Source: Hybos culiciformis (Eukaryota; Arthropoda; Insecta; Diptera; Hybotidae). Taken from it: DNA of 64,000 nt. Shown piece after piece: positions 13,601-27,330 of the stretch (position 1 is the first letter of the stretch; every line of letters begins with the position of its first letter). The notes beneath the pieces were generated by a model, which was not told where the DNA came from, did no database searches, and saw only the letters and a list, made by a program, of their open reading frames with translations. A program made the position numbers and the translations under genes. The DNA is taken from positions 39,061,525 through 39,125,524 of the forward strand of contig OZ023273.1 in assembly GCA_964007475.1 (NCBI GenBank). Reading direction: 5' to 3'.

Positions 13601-15890
13601 TTATCTTTTGAACTGATACTTTATATATATTCATTTTCCAAAGTAAAACTTGTGACTTTCGCTATGAGAACAAATTATATGGAAAAACTCAATGAGGATT
13701 CTTTCAGAAGTATAAAATTCCCAAAAAATCAATATTAATCTAATAATTCAAGTAGATTTAACCTTGTTTTTAATTACATTTTTTTTATAGTTATTTTTAC
13801 ATTTTCTATATAATAATTCAATAGTTATTTTGACATAATATAATATATGTATACCTGTGAAGGTAGATTTAATTAAATACATGAAACAAAAACCAATTCG
13901 ATTTAATTACAACCATTTTTTTTTTGCTTCTTGGAAACTTTAATAAAAAGTTCATCAGAACATTCATTTGTAAAAATTTTTTTTTACTATAATTTAAATA
14001 TAGAGAAGAAAGTAAATTTAAAAACAAACAAATTATTTCTGAATAATTTGACAGATTTTAGAAATATTTTTGTTTCCCTTTTTTTTTTTTTTTTTTAATA
14101 AATAAATTATAATAAATAATGTCATGAAATTTATTCCTGATCATAAATTTGAAAAGCTTTTTTCCGAATGGAATTATCTCAATTTATTTTGTTAAATAAA
14201 TAAAAAAAATAAAAATTCATCTTAATTTAAAATACTTCAAAAAAAAAAATATATATTTTTACACAGTTTAAATAGATTTCAAAAATATTTTATTCTTTAT
14301 TTTAAACATTAAAAAGTACATAATAATAAATATAAATGAAAATATTAATTTCAGTTCTTTAATGAACTTGTTATTATAAATTATTTTAAGTTTTCTTAGT
14401 ATATTTACATTAATTACGTTTGTTCTACTATTTAAATCTTAAAAATTGACTTCTTAGCAAAACTAGTTCCTGAACAATTTGTAAATAAATATTTAACAAG
14501 GATTCAAAAAAAATTTGTATTGGGACTCATAGCTGTTTGAACTTGTACTGGATCTATAAGTTCTAGAACTGGTTGACTAACCGGTGCCTTATTTTGCAAG
14601 AATAATACATTTTTCTTTCTATTTTTATTATATTTTGGGAAATTTCATGTTATTCAATGTTAAAAAAGCTTTCTCTCACAATATGACATAAATATGGCTT
14701 TTAAAAAAAATCGCGTCAAATTAATCAAATAAATTTTAAATTCATCAAATTAATTATAGCAATGTTCACAGTTGTGATGTTTGAGTAATAATTTTTCCGT
14801 TTATCTAATAAAAATAAAATTGTGAGGAAGCTAAAAAAATATTATAAAAAATTAACTGAATTTAATTTACCTACATTTAAAAAACAAAAAAAAAAAAAAC
14901 AGAAAAAAATAAATAAAATAAAAATAAGCATAATGTTATTTTATGCGAGAAAGCTATGTCAAGGTTATCGCACGTTCATCATTTGTATTTTTCTTCTTTT
15001 TTGTTTTTTTTTTTGTTATTAATTTTTTTCAGTTAATTAATTTGTATTATGATTATGATGTTGCATAATCTTTTATATTATGCTTCTTTTTCATATTTAT
15101 GCTTCATTATAATTTTTTAGTGAAATTACTCTGCATAATATTAATTTTTGAAAAGAAAAAAATTTTATATGTATATATTTTAAGTTTTTTTTTTCATTTC
15201 AAAAATTTTAAATTTGTTATAAATTTTTATTGAAATTAATTTTGACACAATATACCTATGGCAATAATTTTTTAATTCCATAATGAATTTCTTAATTTGA
15301 AAAATAAAGACTTTAAATGCAATCTACAGTTGCTAGAGAATAGTTTATATATATATATAAATATCTAAAAGCTGGCCAATATTCATTTGAATTATTTACA
15401 ATGGAATTACAATTCAAAGATAAACATATTAAATTTTTTATCTTATTTATATTTTATATGAATGTTTTTTTTCTTTTTCTTTTAATTTCAATACATAAAT
15501 AGATTCTAACAATATTCTCAGCCATTGTCGTATGACTAAAATTCAAAGTCCAAGATAAGATAACAAAATATGCACAGAACTTTTATAGTATCACAGCTCT
15601 CTTTTATAGATTTCTTAATCAGAAAAAGAGAAAAAAACATTATTTCATTTATGTATAGAAACAAATAAAAAAAAAATAATTATTTTGGTTTGTTTTTAGA
15701 AAGAAATTATTTGAATAAATAATTTGAAAAAAATATATATATTCATATAATATATCATTTTTGATAACCTTTGACTGTGATGATTATAAAAAAAATCAAA
15801 CTGATAAATTTTTTTTTTAACAAATTATTAAAAAGTTGTATTAAAAAAATTTAAAAATTCAATAATATTGACAGTAAAATAGAAAGCATA
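10678..15890. other. AT-rich sequence with a few coding-like patches
   Basis: Apart from 14504-14587, a 51-codon hydrophobic plus-strand frame starts at 10841, next to the minus-strand segment at 10641-10450. It includes LGVNLLELLTLIKYIRN. No splice signals or family support it. Confidence 0.5.
14504..14587 (-). other. coding-like open segment, minus strand, unrecognised
   Basis: After an AG at 14589-14588 the minus strand reads APVSQPVLELIDPVQVQTAM and then a short tail to a TGA. The segment is clearly richer in G and C than its surroundings and the other frames are closed. The pyrimidine tract before the AG is poor and no donor follows, and entering it from the pasilla-like exon in phase 1 gives an immediate stop. 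It could be a relic of an inserted sequence. No family recognised. Confidence 0.15.
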
Positions 15891-16145
15891 TATCGTCTGC
15901 TGAGAAATGAAACAACGTATAATGAAAAGTATAGTTTCGAGTAATTTGAGTTTAAAGATTTGAAAATTAAAAAAAACGTATGGAAAAACATCAAGTAACA
16001 TAAAATTTTCTTCTAAAAAACACATTTTAATCAACATTACAAAGTAGTTGTACTTTTAAAATCGAGTACGAGGAATCGAATGGTGCTATTGTTCTAATAA
16101 CGACGTATAAATAGCATACGTTGTTTCATTTCTTAGCAGACGATA
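15891..16145. mobile_element. short inverted-repeat transposon (MITE), copy A
   Basis: A 255-bp element with 30-bp terminal inverted repeats (15891-15920 and 16116-16145) differing at one position; ends read TATCGTCTGCT then AGAAATGAAACAACGTAT. TA lies outside both ends, embedded in ATATAT sequence, so the exact boundary is uncertain by a few bases. The interior has no transposase. A near-identical copy sits about 5.5 kb to the right. A minus-strand open frame (16037-15828) runs across the left end into flanking DNA and is not a gene. Confidence 0.85.
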
Positions 16146-19100
16146 TATATGTTTTGACTGCGGTTACAAGGACATTTAATTTTGTATTTTAGGTAGATTA
16201 AGTAATCTATGGTAGAACCTAAGACACCTTTACAAAGTCTGCAATTTTTTTTGGACAAATAGTGGTTCTAAATTTATGATTTATGCAGAATTAGAAATTT
16301 AGAAATTAAAATTTAAAAAAACAAAAAAAAACGAGAATGCATTATCTAATTGAATTTATGTTTTTAATTAATGTTATATATAAATATTGAAAAATTCTGA
16401 GTGCTGTTGATTTGAATAAAACTAAAGATGTTAAAATGAGTTTAAAATGAAAGAAGTTGATTAACGAGTTAAACAACGTATAATAATTTTTTTAGCAAAA
16501 TCAATTTGAAATCACAAAATTTATAGAAAAAAAAAAATATAGATATACATATGTTTCTTAATTTTTTATTTTTCTATTATATTTATAATTTTTATTGAAT
16601 CAAAATTATTGCTATTATATTAATGTTTTATATGAATGTATATATATTGTGGTGAAGATAATCATTTTTCTATTATATAATACATATATTAAAAACGAAA
16701 ATTATACAACTATATTTATTTCAAAAAAAAAAAAATAAACGAATACTTTCGCAAAAATAAGCATAAATTTGCGCGGCAATGAAAGAATAAGCAACATGTT
16801 ATGACATTCTGCTGCTTATTAATTCAAAAGAAAAAATGTTAATTTAGATTTTATTTAAATACTGGGTTCTTTTTTTTTATTGTTTAAATTATTATAAAAT
16901 AAAATAATACATAAAATAAAATAATATATAAATTTGAATTTAAGTTCTTTTATTATAATTTTTTTTAATCAGAATCAGTAACTTCCATGTTGTCTATGTT
17001 AAAAAAATAAAAAAACTTAAAACAAAATAAAAGATTTATTTCTGATGTTTTATTCAATTTTAAAATCTTGAAAATAAATTTAAATAAGCAAGGTCTTAAT
17101 AAAACTGGAAAATGTACAATATTGCAAAATCCGGAAATGAAAAAAAAAAAATGAATGTAATACCCATATTTTTAAAATCAGTATCAAAGGTTGAAATAAA
17201 AGTTTTGTATCATAATTTTTGCCTATTTAAGGCCTTGATTTTATGTTTGCAACTATGTTCATTCTACACTATTTTGTGGTGAAAAAAATTTTTTTTTGTA
17301 TTACCTATATTGAATGAAATACATGTATATATACAGGTACATATATTTATCGTCTTGCTATTTTATTTTATTCAATGAAACAAGCACCTATTATTATTGA
17401 TTTAATAAATGAAAGTAGAGAGTATGATTAATTAAAAAAAAAAAGATTTTATTCACTGGAAAATTAACCTAAGGTTTTCTAACTCGAAAATAAAGAATTC
17501 TGAGAAAAATAAAACAATTCTACACATCACGATAATGATAAAACAAATATAAGTTGTAATAGAATCTAGATCTAGAACAATTGAACTATTAACATTTTTT
17601 TTGGATCTTAACTCTTGAAACGAGAGCAATTCTGTAATATTGGAGAAATAAAAATTTTTTGAAATTTGATCAGAAGTTGAAATTTACAACTATAATAAAT
17701 TATTGATTTCCAGTTAGCATGAAGGCCCAATTGTTATATATATATTGAAAAAAAAATCTATTAATAAGAATTTATAAAATATATATCATTCTTATAAAAA
17801 TCAATACAGGCAGAACGCAGAACTTGTTCTCTTAATGTTCAATAATTATTTATTTATTAGTAGAAAAAAATAAATATATGTCACAATACTTGAAAATGAA
17901 TGAAACATAATACAATTAATAGCATTGATCGATTTATGTAACAAAAAACGCATTTTTATGTAAATCACCCTGAAATTTTTTGTGATGATAGCCAAAGCTT
18001 TAAAGAATTTATTAGATCATAAATAATAATTTTAAATTTAAGAAAAAAAAACATTTTTTTTTTTATGTTTTATTTATTAAGAAAATACATAAACTGAAAA
18101 TATTGCTGAACATTCTTCATTTTCTTTTTCAATACTTAATAAAACGAAATTACACTGAAACAAAAACAAACATTTGTTTAATTTTATTTTATTATAACAT
18201 TAACGTTGACACATCTGTACTATCAGTAAGGGGAAAAAAACCCAGTTTGTTCTGAAAACCAAAGACCATAAAATCATTATGTTTCAAATATTTAGTCTAG
18301 TTGAAGATCTTGGTTCCTATTAAATTCACAAAATTACAATGTTTTTATATTCTCTTTATTATTCATTGTCAATGTTCCAATCAAATTTCTAGAAAACTTT
18401 ATACGCTTGTTTAAATTTATAAAATAATATATGTACATATAAAACCTAATTTATATATAGTATGTTTTTTCAGTGTGCATACATGCGAATACATATTGTA
18501 TTATATTAAAGTTAATAACATATTCTATTAAATTTATTTGAAAACAAAATATCATTGATGAAGCTTTCGAAGCAAAAATTTCAAGGCAAGAGATTTCATC
18601 ATGAGATAATCTTATGGAAACAATATTATGTAAAAAGCAAAGTAGTTTGTCAAGAACAACAAAAAAAAATTTTTTTGAACAACAAAAAAAAAATAAAATA
18701 AAATCTAAAACGTGTTTGAAAAGTAATCGAATAATTATGCAAATTGATACAATTTTTATTTTTTACATAACATCAAATATAAAAGAAGATTAAACATAAA
18801 AAAGGTATACTATATACCTATGTTATTCAACAAGAACGATATTTTGTACATATACCTAATAAAAAAAAATGTAAACAAAAATTTATTATTAGTATTAAGG
18901 AGGTAAGAAAACTTTGATGTAGTAAAAAAGTGCTATTATTACCTTAATAAAACTCTGAATAGTTAAATTTTATGTATTATTTCAAAAACATTTATTAAGA
19001 TGAATAAACATTTTATCAGGTCATTCGTAAAAAAAATTTTCAAACGATACATTAACTAATAAAATCGGATCAATGATTTAAATGAATTATGTATATATAA

Positions 19101-21649
19101 ATATAATATATAAAATTGAAGCTTTTAGTTTATTTGAAATTATTATTGAGACTTTATTGTACAAAACTTTGAACATCATCTTTATTATTATTATTATTAT
19201 TAATTCCATATAGTCAAATTTATATTGCAAAATTCTACTGAGGTGCTCAATTATGCCAAGCTAAATGACTAATCAACAATAATTGAAATAACATTTTTTA
19301 TAATTTTATCATTTACAACAAATTATGATGATGTGATTGAATGAAATTTCTACGAAGTATACGACGACGGACATTTGTATAAATATAAATAATTAAATTC
19401 ATCACTTGCTTAAATAAAATTTAAATAAATTATTCGCAAATACAATTTCATTGTTATTCGTTGCTTTTTAAAACCTACATATTTACAAATTGTATACATA
19501 TTTTTCAAAAATTCGATTCAATGCACGTCGACTACCTCTATCTAGCAGACTTATTAATGAAACCGACATAATCTGTAAATTTTATAACTCTTTATTAGTG
19601 AAGAAGAACAAATATAGGAAATAAAAGGAAATAAAAGAAAATTCCTTACAATAAATTGTATCCAAAAATTTCCCTATTTCTTGTATGTCTATAAATAAAA
19701 TTTCATTGAATAAAATACCTACATAACTATTAATATTATTATTATGTACTGTACTTACTGACAAAAAAAAGTTAAGATTTTTTTTATATACAGTAGTATT
19801 ATTTATGCTTATTTTATAATAATAAATAAAGTAAATAACAAAGTTTAGGTATATACGGTACAATTTTAGCCCTACAGGGACAATTAATGTAATAACTGAA
19901 TTGTTAATATATTTATTATACAGGTTACATTATGTTTATTGAAAATAAATTGTGCAATCATTAATATACGAGTAAAGTATCAAATCAAACATAAATAAAT
20001 TATCCTGTACATATATAAAAACATAATTTCAAATTGAGAGTTCAAAATATAATACGATTACTCGTGGTGATATGATTTTAAAAAGTTTGCAGTAGTAATT
20101 TTTGTATGATTTGAACTGAGAATTCGAAATCATTTTGCCAAATGACTATCTAAACAAGATAACATTTATGTGACTAGAAATTTCTGTTAAAAATTCAAAA
20201 ATAAGGATTTAATGGTATGACAAGTTTGTGAACGACATATACCCAAAATAATTTTAAGCGAATTACATTTATTAGTAGATATAATTAAAAAGTAAAAAGA
20301 AAAATCAAAGAAAAATTTATAATAAAAACAAATTCAGAACTTCACATTTTCATGAAAATTCTAATAAAACATTCTGTAATTTTTCTTTTTTATCTATTTC
20401 ATTAATATCTCAACAAAATTAAACTTAAATAGCATAATTAAACTTTTACATTTATGTGTTTACCTTAAACACGCTCTGTGTGAACGAAAAGATGAAATTA
20501 TTTAATTACGTATATGTTAAAATTTCAACTCAATTTATTTTAATGTTCTCATGTTACTTATTATATTACTTGTTTGATATAAATAACTTAATATTATAGA
20601 AATTTTTCCTAATAATTTGTATATTTTAAAGAGATATTAATCATTTGGTTACCCATCATAGTAGAATTTTTTTTTAAAGAAATTAATGCCAATCTTTTAA
20701 CTGTCAACCAATTAAAAATGATTATTATTTAATATAGAAAATTAATAATATGATAGTGACTTAAACTGAAGGTACCAATTTCAATAAGTTTTTAATAGAA
20801 ATATACTGAAACTGACATCTGTAAAAAATGAAGATTGATTTATTTTTTCTACATGTTATAGATATTATTCGTGGAACATATGGATAAGTATGTCGATAAT
20901 ATTATATACTTAAAATATAATTTATTTATTTATAAAAAGTTGAAATATCGTTCGCATAAGATTACATAGTCTAAAATTTATGAATTCTTAGATTTAAAAC
21001 TGAATAAACGTTTGTACATTCATATCAAATATAAAATGTAAACAAAAATTTGAACTACAAAATGATTGAAATACATCTTTATATAAAATAGCAAATTTTC
21101 AGTTTGAATTCTTTGAAGAATATTTATTTAATTTTTATGTTTCAAATGTTATTTCTTTTCAAAACAAAACTATAGCTATAATTCTACATATATATCAACT
21201 CTTTAATCTTGAAAGAATAAAATAAAAAAATTGATTAAGTAAACTTTTTCAACGACATAATGCTGTGAAAAAATAAACATGTGAAGTTAGTAAAAAAAAA
21301 TAAAACTTAACTATTAATTTATTTTTCTTTTCAACTAAAAGTGATTATTATAAAAATTTCCCAAGAATCAGGTTCTTAATACATATAATTCTCTAAAACA
21401 GATGATGATGAAGCCTTCAGGATTTAACATATTTTTTATTTTGTTAACTAGTTTTTCTTTTCACATTATGTACAAATTAATCATTTTAATTTTTGATATA
21501 ATGTAAAAAATTAGAAGTATATAAATCCTAATTAATTCTTTTTTATAGCGGCAATTCATATAATTTCTTTTCATACTTCTTAATTACAACAAGCACACAG
21601 TATACATATACAACATTTTATATGTATGTACTTAAGTTCTTTGAAAATA
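16146..21649. other. AT-rich sequence between the two MITE copies
   Basis: No gene seen. A 13-base match to the element end (AACAACGTATAAT) at 16473 may be a fragment or chance. The 93-codon minus-strand frame at 19863-19582 is Ile/Tyr/Asn-rich with no recognisable features. Confidence 0.55.
19181..19202. repeat. (TTA)7 microsatellite
   Basis: Seven tandem TTA units. Confidence 0.88.
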
Positions 21650-21912
21650 TATCGCCTGCTCAGAAATGAAACAACGTATAATGAAAAGTATAGTTTCGAG
21701 TAATTTAAATTTAAAGATTTGAAAATTAAAAAAAACGTATGAAAAAATATCAAGTAGCGTTCAATTTTCATCTAAAAAACACATTTTAATCAACATTAAG
21801 AATATTGCAAAGTAGTTGTACTTATAAAATCGAGTACGAGGAATCGAATGGTGCTATTGTCAAATAATGACGTATAAATGTCATACGTTGTTTCATTTCT
21901 GAGCAGACGATA
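21650..21912. mobile_element. short inverted-repeat transposon (MITE), copy B
   Basis: Second member of the family at 15891-16145, in the same orientation. Length is 263 bp; the 30-bp ends differ from each other at one position (TATCGCCTGCTC on the left, TATCGTCTGCTC on the right). Interior blocks such as AAAAGTATAGTTTCGAGTAA and ATCGAGTACGAGGAATCGAA are identical to copy A. It differs by scattered substitutions and an extra eight bases near 21800. TA flanks both ends. A 63-codon minus-strand open frame overlapping it is incidental. Confidence 0.87.
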
Positions 21913-23908
21913 TATTCTTTGATTAAAATTGGAAGTGTTAAATCTTTATAAATAAACAGCAAGTTAAAGGCGCTAATGTGGAATAAGAAGTTGTAATATG
22001 GTTAGAAGCGCCCAACTAATTAATTGGCTGCTTGGTTGACATAAGCTCTTGGACTTAGGCTTTTAAATTATTCGCACTTGTGTATTTGTGTATATTATAA
22101 TACCCAAGTAAGATAGTTAAAGAACTCTCAAGTAAACTAAAATCTATACTTCATTTTCTTCTTTGTTTCGATTGAACTTACGAAATTTAAATAATGTATA
22201 CAAATTAATAAATTTCCATTTAAATTTGACATAGAAAAAAAAATTTTCACTTTCAAAAATATATTTTCTAATATTACCGCACATAAATGTTTTGAAATAA
22301 CTTAGCCTTGTAATTTGAACTTCAAAATAAGGCTAATTCATATATTTTTCTCCATTATTATTTATATTATTTTGTATATATTATGTTTATAATTAACATC
22401 ATAATAATCAAGATAAATATTCTCATAAGCTTACGTTGAAATAATAATTACAATGCTGTACTATTACACAATTATTACAAATTAAAAAGCATGTAAAAGC
22501 CCTTAAACATTAGTTGTATGTATTCATACATAGTTTAAAAAAAATAAATAAAATAAAATTTACTAAAGGTGTTTATGGTCCATTAAAAAAAAAAAAAAAC
22601 AACTTACTAGAAAATCAATAACCTTAATATTTATATCAGCAGTTATGTGTATTAGGCAATTTTATTATACAATAATCTTAAATTAACTCTATATAAATTT
22701 ATTGTTTTGAAAATTTTATTAAGTAAATTTTGCGCCATTATTTTAATGACCTTTTTAACGGTAATTCTAATTAATCAATTTATTGGATAATTAATTTCTA
22801 CGTAGGTATATATATTTTTTATAAGGATTAATAATATTTTAAAAGTGCTTTTAACTTAACCATTATTTTAATTTAATTTTCAAGTTATTAATGAATATAC
22901 AGGTTAGGAAAATGGGTTAATTTAAAACACCCGGTATTAAAAGTAAAAGTTTTCAACTTTAGACAACTACACAAGTAAATTGTATAATTTTTAACTATTT
23001 CTAAATAAATATTTGAAAAAAAATAATTAAATTAATATTTTTTTTTAGTTATTGGTTCTTTTGAAAGAAAAATAAATAAAAATAATATATTATTATGTAA
23101 AATTTATGGATGTAAAAAATCATCAAGAAATATATTTTACTTTTAAATATTTTAAGTAAGAACTTTTTAAAAATGTAAATAGATGAATGATTAAAATCAA
23201 TAAAGAAAAGAATTAAAGTATCTTATGTTGCAAACATTTATGAACTACGCAACATTTTATGACGTAAACAATTTTAAAGTCAATTTCAATATTCTGGTAT
23301 AATTTGTCTATGATGATTTATTTATTTGTTGAATTTGTTTTGACAATTAATCAAAAAAAGAAAAGTGATTGAAGAAGTCATAAAAGGATGATAGGAATGA
23401 AAATTTAGAAATATTTAGCCATAGAAAGTTTTGATATTCTTTATACACATACAAATAGTGGGCGTTATAATGCCATAGTTCAAGGTTTTCTTCTTTTTTT
23501 TTATATTATCAAATAAACTTTTTTTTTATTGAATCATAAATATGGTAAACTTAATCTGAATAAAAATCTGCCGAAAAAAAATAATTCAATACTCCTACTT
23601 GAATTTTCTACATATATAGAAATTAAGCTTCCAAAAAAAGGGATATAATGTGACCCAATTTTAAAAAATTATACAAAAAAAAAAGAAAATTTAAATTTTT
23701 TTGGAAAAAAATCAACAACAGATGAAATACAAAAAAAAAATATATGTGTTGTATATACTATTATCTGAATAAATAAGTAAAGTTTTTGCTGAAAATCCAT
23801 AAAATTATTGTATCTGATTTATTGAATTTAATATTTTTTATAATACAGCATTCTAATCTGAGGCGCCCTATTTATATTATTATTATGCATAGAAAATATA
23901 CATATATT

Positions 23909-23980
<72 letters not shown>

Positions 23981-26569
23981 AAACTATAAGTGCATAATGC
24001 ATCCGTTTGTATGATTGTAATATTATTTTCACTATATACTGTGCTATATTGGCAAGCATACTTGTAGACTGTAGTTATAACTTTTTTAACTTGTCAACTT
24101 ATATTGTATTCATGAATTAAATTGGATTTAAACTATCGTTGAAAACCAGTAAAACCATTTCTTTCTATTTCGTTTTGAACCATTTTTCATTAAACCTAAT
24201 TTAATTTGGTCCCATTTCAAAAATTCACTTCAAATTTTGTTTTTAATTAAAAATATAGAATATAAATATAACATAAAAATATAAATCTATTTTTGATTGA
24301 AAGCTCATATTATGTCAAAAAGTTAATAAAATAAAAATACTAAAAATATTTGAAATTAACTACTTAAATGTAAATACCTAATAATCACATGTGCTACAAC
24401 AATATATTATTATAATATCATTTTATTTTGTGTTATATATATATTTTAGCTCTGGGCAATCAAACTTTAAACTAAAATTAAATAAAAAAGTATATAATAA
24501 ATCCAATGCCAATCTTAATATTCCAAAAACGTAAAGTACAATTTTGAGTTAAATAAATTACGTGATAGGAATTTGATTTAATACATTCTCGTTTTTAAGT
24601 TTTATTATATGTACACAATTATACGATTGACATCTGCTAAATGATTGAATTTATTGTACATAGTTTTTTATTTTAAATTAAATCTATCTTTAACTATATA
24701 AATACATTATACAAATAAATGACAAAGAAAATAAAATATTTAATTTCCACGTACGAAATGCAATATACAAATGTAAACAATTTTCATTAGAAATAAAATT
24801 TAAGAATTGTAATATAAGTAGGACGAGATAAACTAAGAAAATTTGGTACAAAATTATTAGATACAAAGTTGTTAAATTTTAGAACATTTATATTCGGTAG
24901 TTCATTTTTAATTAAATTTTCTAACAATTTTTAATAAATGGGATTACGTACTTTAAAATATAAATCATTAAGCCCGGACATTTCCTATTAAATTAAAAAA
25001 AAACGAATATATATGAATAGATTGCAAATCTCGATCTTAAAATTATTTTATTTTATATTAAATGCTAATTCAAGAAATTTCCTGATAAGAAAATGACCTA
25101 TAATAGAGATTTGCTTCTAGAATTCTTTTTAAATATATGAAAATATGCATAAGAGTACCTAGTTCATTATTAGTTATATTATATTACTTTAATGTTAGAT
25201 AATACTTAGGGTGCATACGGAATTTTATACCTTCAATTATAAAATAAATATTGTTCATATAGATTTATAGAACATACCGTTGGTTGTGTACTTTATTTGA
25301 AGCATGAGCCTTTTTTTCCAAAATTTGATTCAAAAGCCGTTTCAGACCATTTTAAAGACAAATTTCGAAAATATTTTTTTAAAAATCCACGGGAATATAT
25401 TTTATATATTTTATCAATGTATAAAACCTTTTTTGTTTTTTTTTTTAATTAGAAAATACTAGCTGGCCCAGAAATCTTGAAGATAAGGGTCCTAAAATAC
25501 AATTTTTCTATATTTAGTATATTAAATCGTAATAAATAAATAAACTTTTAAGAATGCTACAAGATTATGTACTCGAAATTTCTTAAACTCCGTTTTTATT
25601 TTTCGGCTTCAATGATGAAATTATTATATTTTTTATTTTTTTTTTAATCAGTCAAACGTTATGTATATATTGTGGAAACATAAAATTAATGAAAGCGTTT
25701 GTAATGAGGCGTTTTTTATGCCCGTAAAATAAGAATAACTTTTAATTAGAAAAACGAGTCATAAATTGCTAACATCTGAAAATTTCAGTTTACTTGTCGT
25801 CCTTTTAATTTATTGAATGTTAAAATTAGAAGCTATCTCCAAAAAGTTCTATATAATTGATATTGAGTTTAAGTAATTTCAAATACTACAATAAGAGTAA
25901 TTAAATTTTCTGGGAAATTAAGATTTTAATAGCTTGTTATAGTTAGTAAATTTAAAATGAGATAATAAATTTTAAGCACTACACTATTAATTATTATGTA
26001 GTTATTGCAATAAAATGTATTTAAATTTAAAAATGATACAATAACCATTAGAATGTGAAGAAAAAAAAGATTGTAATTAAAATATATATTTTCATTCCAG
26101 AAATTTGAAATTTTTACATAGAAAGAGAAGTACCTACTTATTTTATTAATTCTTAATTTAATAGAATAAGTAATCGAGATTCTAGATAAGTTTTTCTAAT
26201 AAAAGCCTTAACTTAGTACAAGCTAACGAAGTTACCATGAGTATATAAAATATTTGTATACATATATATTTTTTTAAATTCTTAACTCAGAATTACCAAA
26301 GAAAATAATATCAAACATTGTGCTGACGCTCTCTGTGGTAAACATTTAAATTCTTTGTTTTAAAATGGTACATTTATCTTATCCGTATTATTTTTTTAAT
26401 AAATCGATTCAACAAAAAAAAAATTCAGAATAAATTGAATCTATAAAAAGCAATTAAAATTACAATAGGAATTATTTTTAATACTTTAAGGTCACCATTA
26501 ACATAATTATACCTTTTCCAAACTTTAATATTAATTAAAGAAAAAAAGTTTGGTAAATCTATGTATGTA
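21913..26569. other. AT-rich sequence, no gene seen
   Basis: It holds the (TA)25 repeat. A somewhat GC-richer patch at 21960-22090 shows no coding or repeat signature that I recognise. Confidence 0.6.
23923..23972. repeat. (TA)25 microsatellite
   Basis: Fifty bases of uninterrupted TA, flanked by further imperfect TA/TG sequence from about 23900 to 23980. A 67-codon plus-strand open frame through it is an artefact: alternating purine-pyrimidine DNA cannot contain stop codons. Confidence 0.95.
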
Positions 26570-26767
26570 CACAGAAAAAAATTTGCTCGTACTAATAACT
26601 AAATAATTCGTTAAAATCAACGAAAAATTCGTTATTTTGGCTACAACGAACATTTCGTTAAAAAAAGCTCGTAGTTCGTTAAAAAAGTTCGTTATACCCC
26701 AAAACCAAAAACCTTTCAAATTCTTCAGCAAAAACACCGCAAATACGAAAGAAAAAATTTACTAGAC

Positions 26768-27016
26768 TAAATTTTTTTTTTATTTATTTAATTTTTTATT
26801 TATTTCTTTTTTATTTTTTTATTTTTTTTTTCTTTTTTTTATTTATTTTTTTATTTATTTATTTTTTTTTTTTTAATTTTTTTTTATTTTTTTTAATTAT
26901 TTTTTTTTTTTTTTATTTATTTTTTTTTTTTTATTTTATTTATTTTTTTATTTATTAATTTTTTTTATTTATTTTTAAAATTTTTTTATTTAATTTTTTT
27001 TTAATAATTTTTTTTA
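26768..27016. repeat. long T-rich (A-rich on minus strand) low-complexity tract
   Basis: About 250 bases made almost only of T runs of 3-14 broken by single A residues, mostly TTTA, TTTTA and longer variants. On the minus strand it directly follows the tRNA-like head, so it can be read as an expanded A-rich SINE tail. No C or G for long spans except one cluster of single C residues near the left end. Confidence 0.75.
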
Positions 27017-27018
27017 TG

Positions 27019-27092
27019 CCCGCTTGTGGCTTCGAACCACTGTCCTAAACATTGCAATCCATCAACTCTGCCACTGAGCTATGAACTAAATT
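27019..27092 (-). repeat. tRNA-like head with canonical pol III A and B boxes, nested in the transposon
   Basis: On the minus strand the sequence contains TAGCTCAGTGG (A box) and, 32 bases later, GGTTCGAAGCC (B box), both exact matches to RNA polymerase III internal promoter consensus at normal tRNA spacing. A D-arm can form (GCTC with GAGT) and a four-pair T-arm (GTGG with CCAC). The loop position would read TGC, an alanine anticodon, but the anticodon stem is mostly unpaired and the acceptor ends do not pair, so this is not a working tRNA. The 3' side runs into an A-rich tract of about 250 bases. Together this looks like a tRNA-derived SINE or SINE head captured by the element. Confidence 0.6.
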
Positions 27093-27330
27093 TACGGCAA
27101 TGTGTAAAATGGAAAATATAAGTTCTGTATGGATTGAAATTTTTGTTTCCCGTATTTAACGATAACGAACTTTTTTAACGAGTACTAAAAATGAAAAAAA
27201 AGGTTCGTAATAGAAAATAAACGAAATTTACGTTACAAAAACGTATTTATCATTATTTTTCGTTATCTTAACGAGAATGTCATTAACGAACTTTTTTGAC
27301 GTAATGAGTACGAGCAAATTTTTTTCTGTG

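Larger units (their letters stand above)
26570..27330. mobile_element. non-autonomous DNA transposon with 24-bp perfect terminal inverted repeats, TA-flanked
   Basis: The ends 26570-26593 and 27307-27330 are exact inverted repeats of 24 bases beginning CACAGAAAAAAATTTGCTCG. TA dinucleotides at 26568-26569 and 27331-27332 fit a Tc1/mariner-type target duplication. Inside the ends, both arms carry many copies of TTCGTTA or its complement (at least eight), so the inverted repeat continues imperfectly for over 100 bases per side. The 761-bp element has no transposase frame, so it would need an enzyme supplied in trans. The middle holds a tRNA-like sequence and a long T-rich tract, listed separately. 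The perfect ends suggest recent activity. An open frame of 68 codons on the minus strand (26737-26531) overlaps the left arm and is a by-product of the repeat. Confidence 0.85.

Noticed and set aside
23786..23989. 67-codon plus-strand frame ending in an Ile-Tyr repeat
   Set aside because: It reads through the (TA)25 microsatellite, which cannot contain stop codons.
26531..26737. 68-codon minus-strand frame at the left end of the 26570 element
   Set aside because: It is a by-product of the TTCGTTA subrepeats, crosses the element border, and shows no protein family features.
27019..27092. Functional tRNA-Ala(TGC) gene on the minus strand
   Set aside because: A and B boxes are canonical, but the acceptor ends do not pair and the anticodon stem is mostly unpaired, and it sits inside a transposon.
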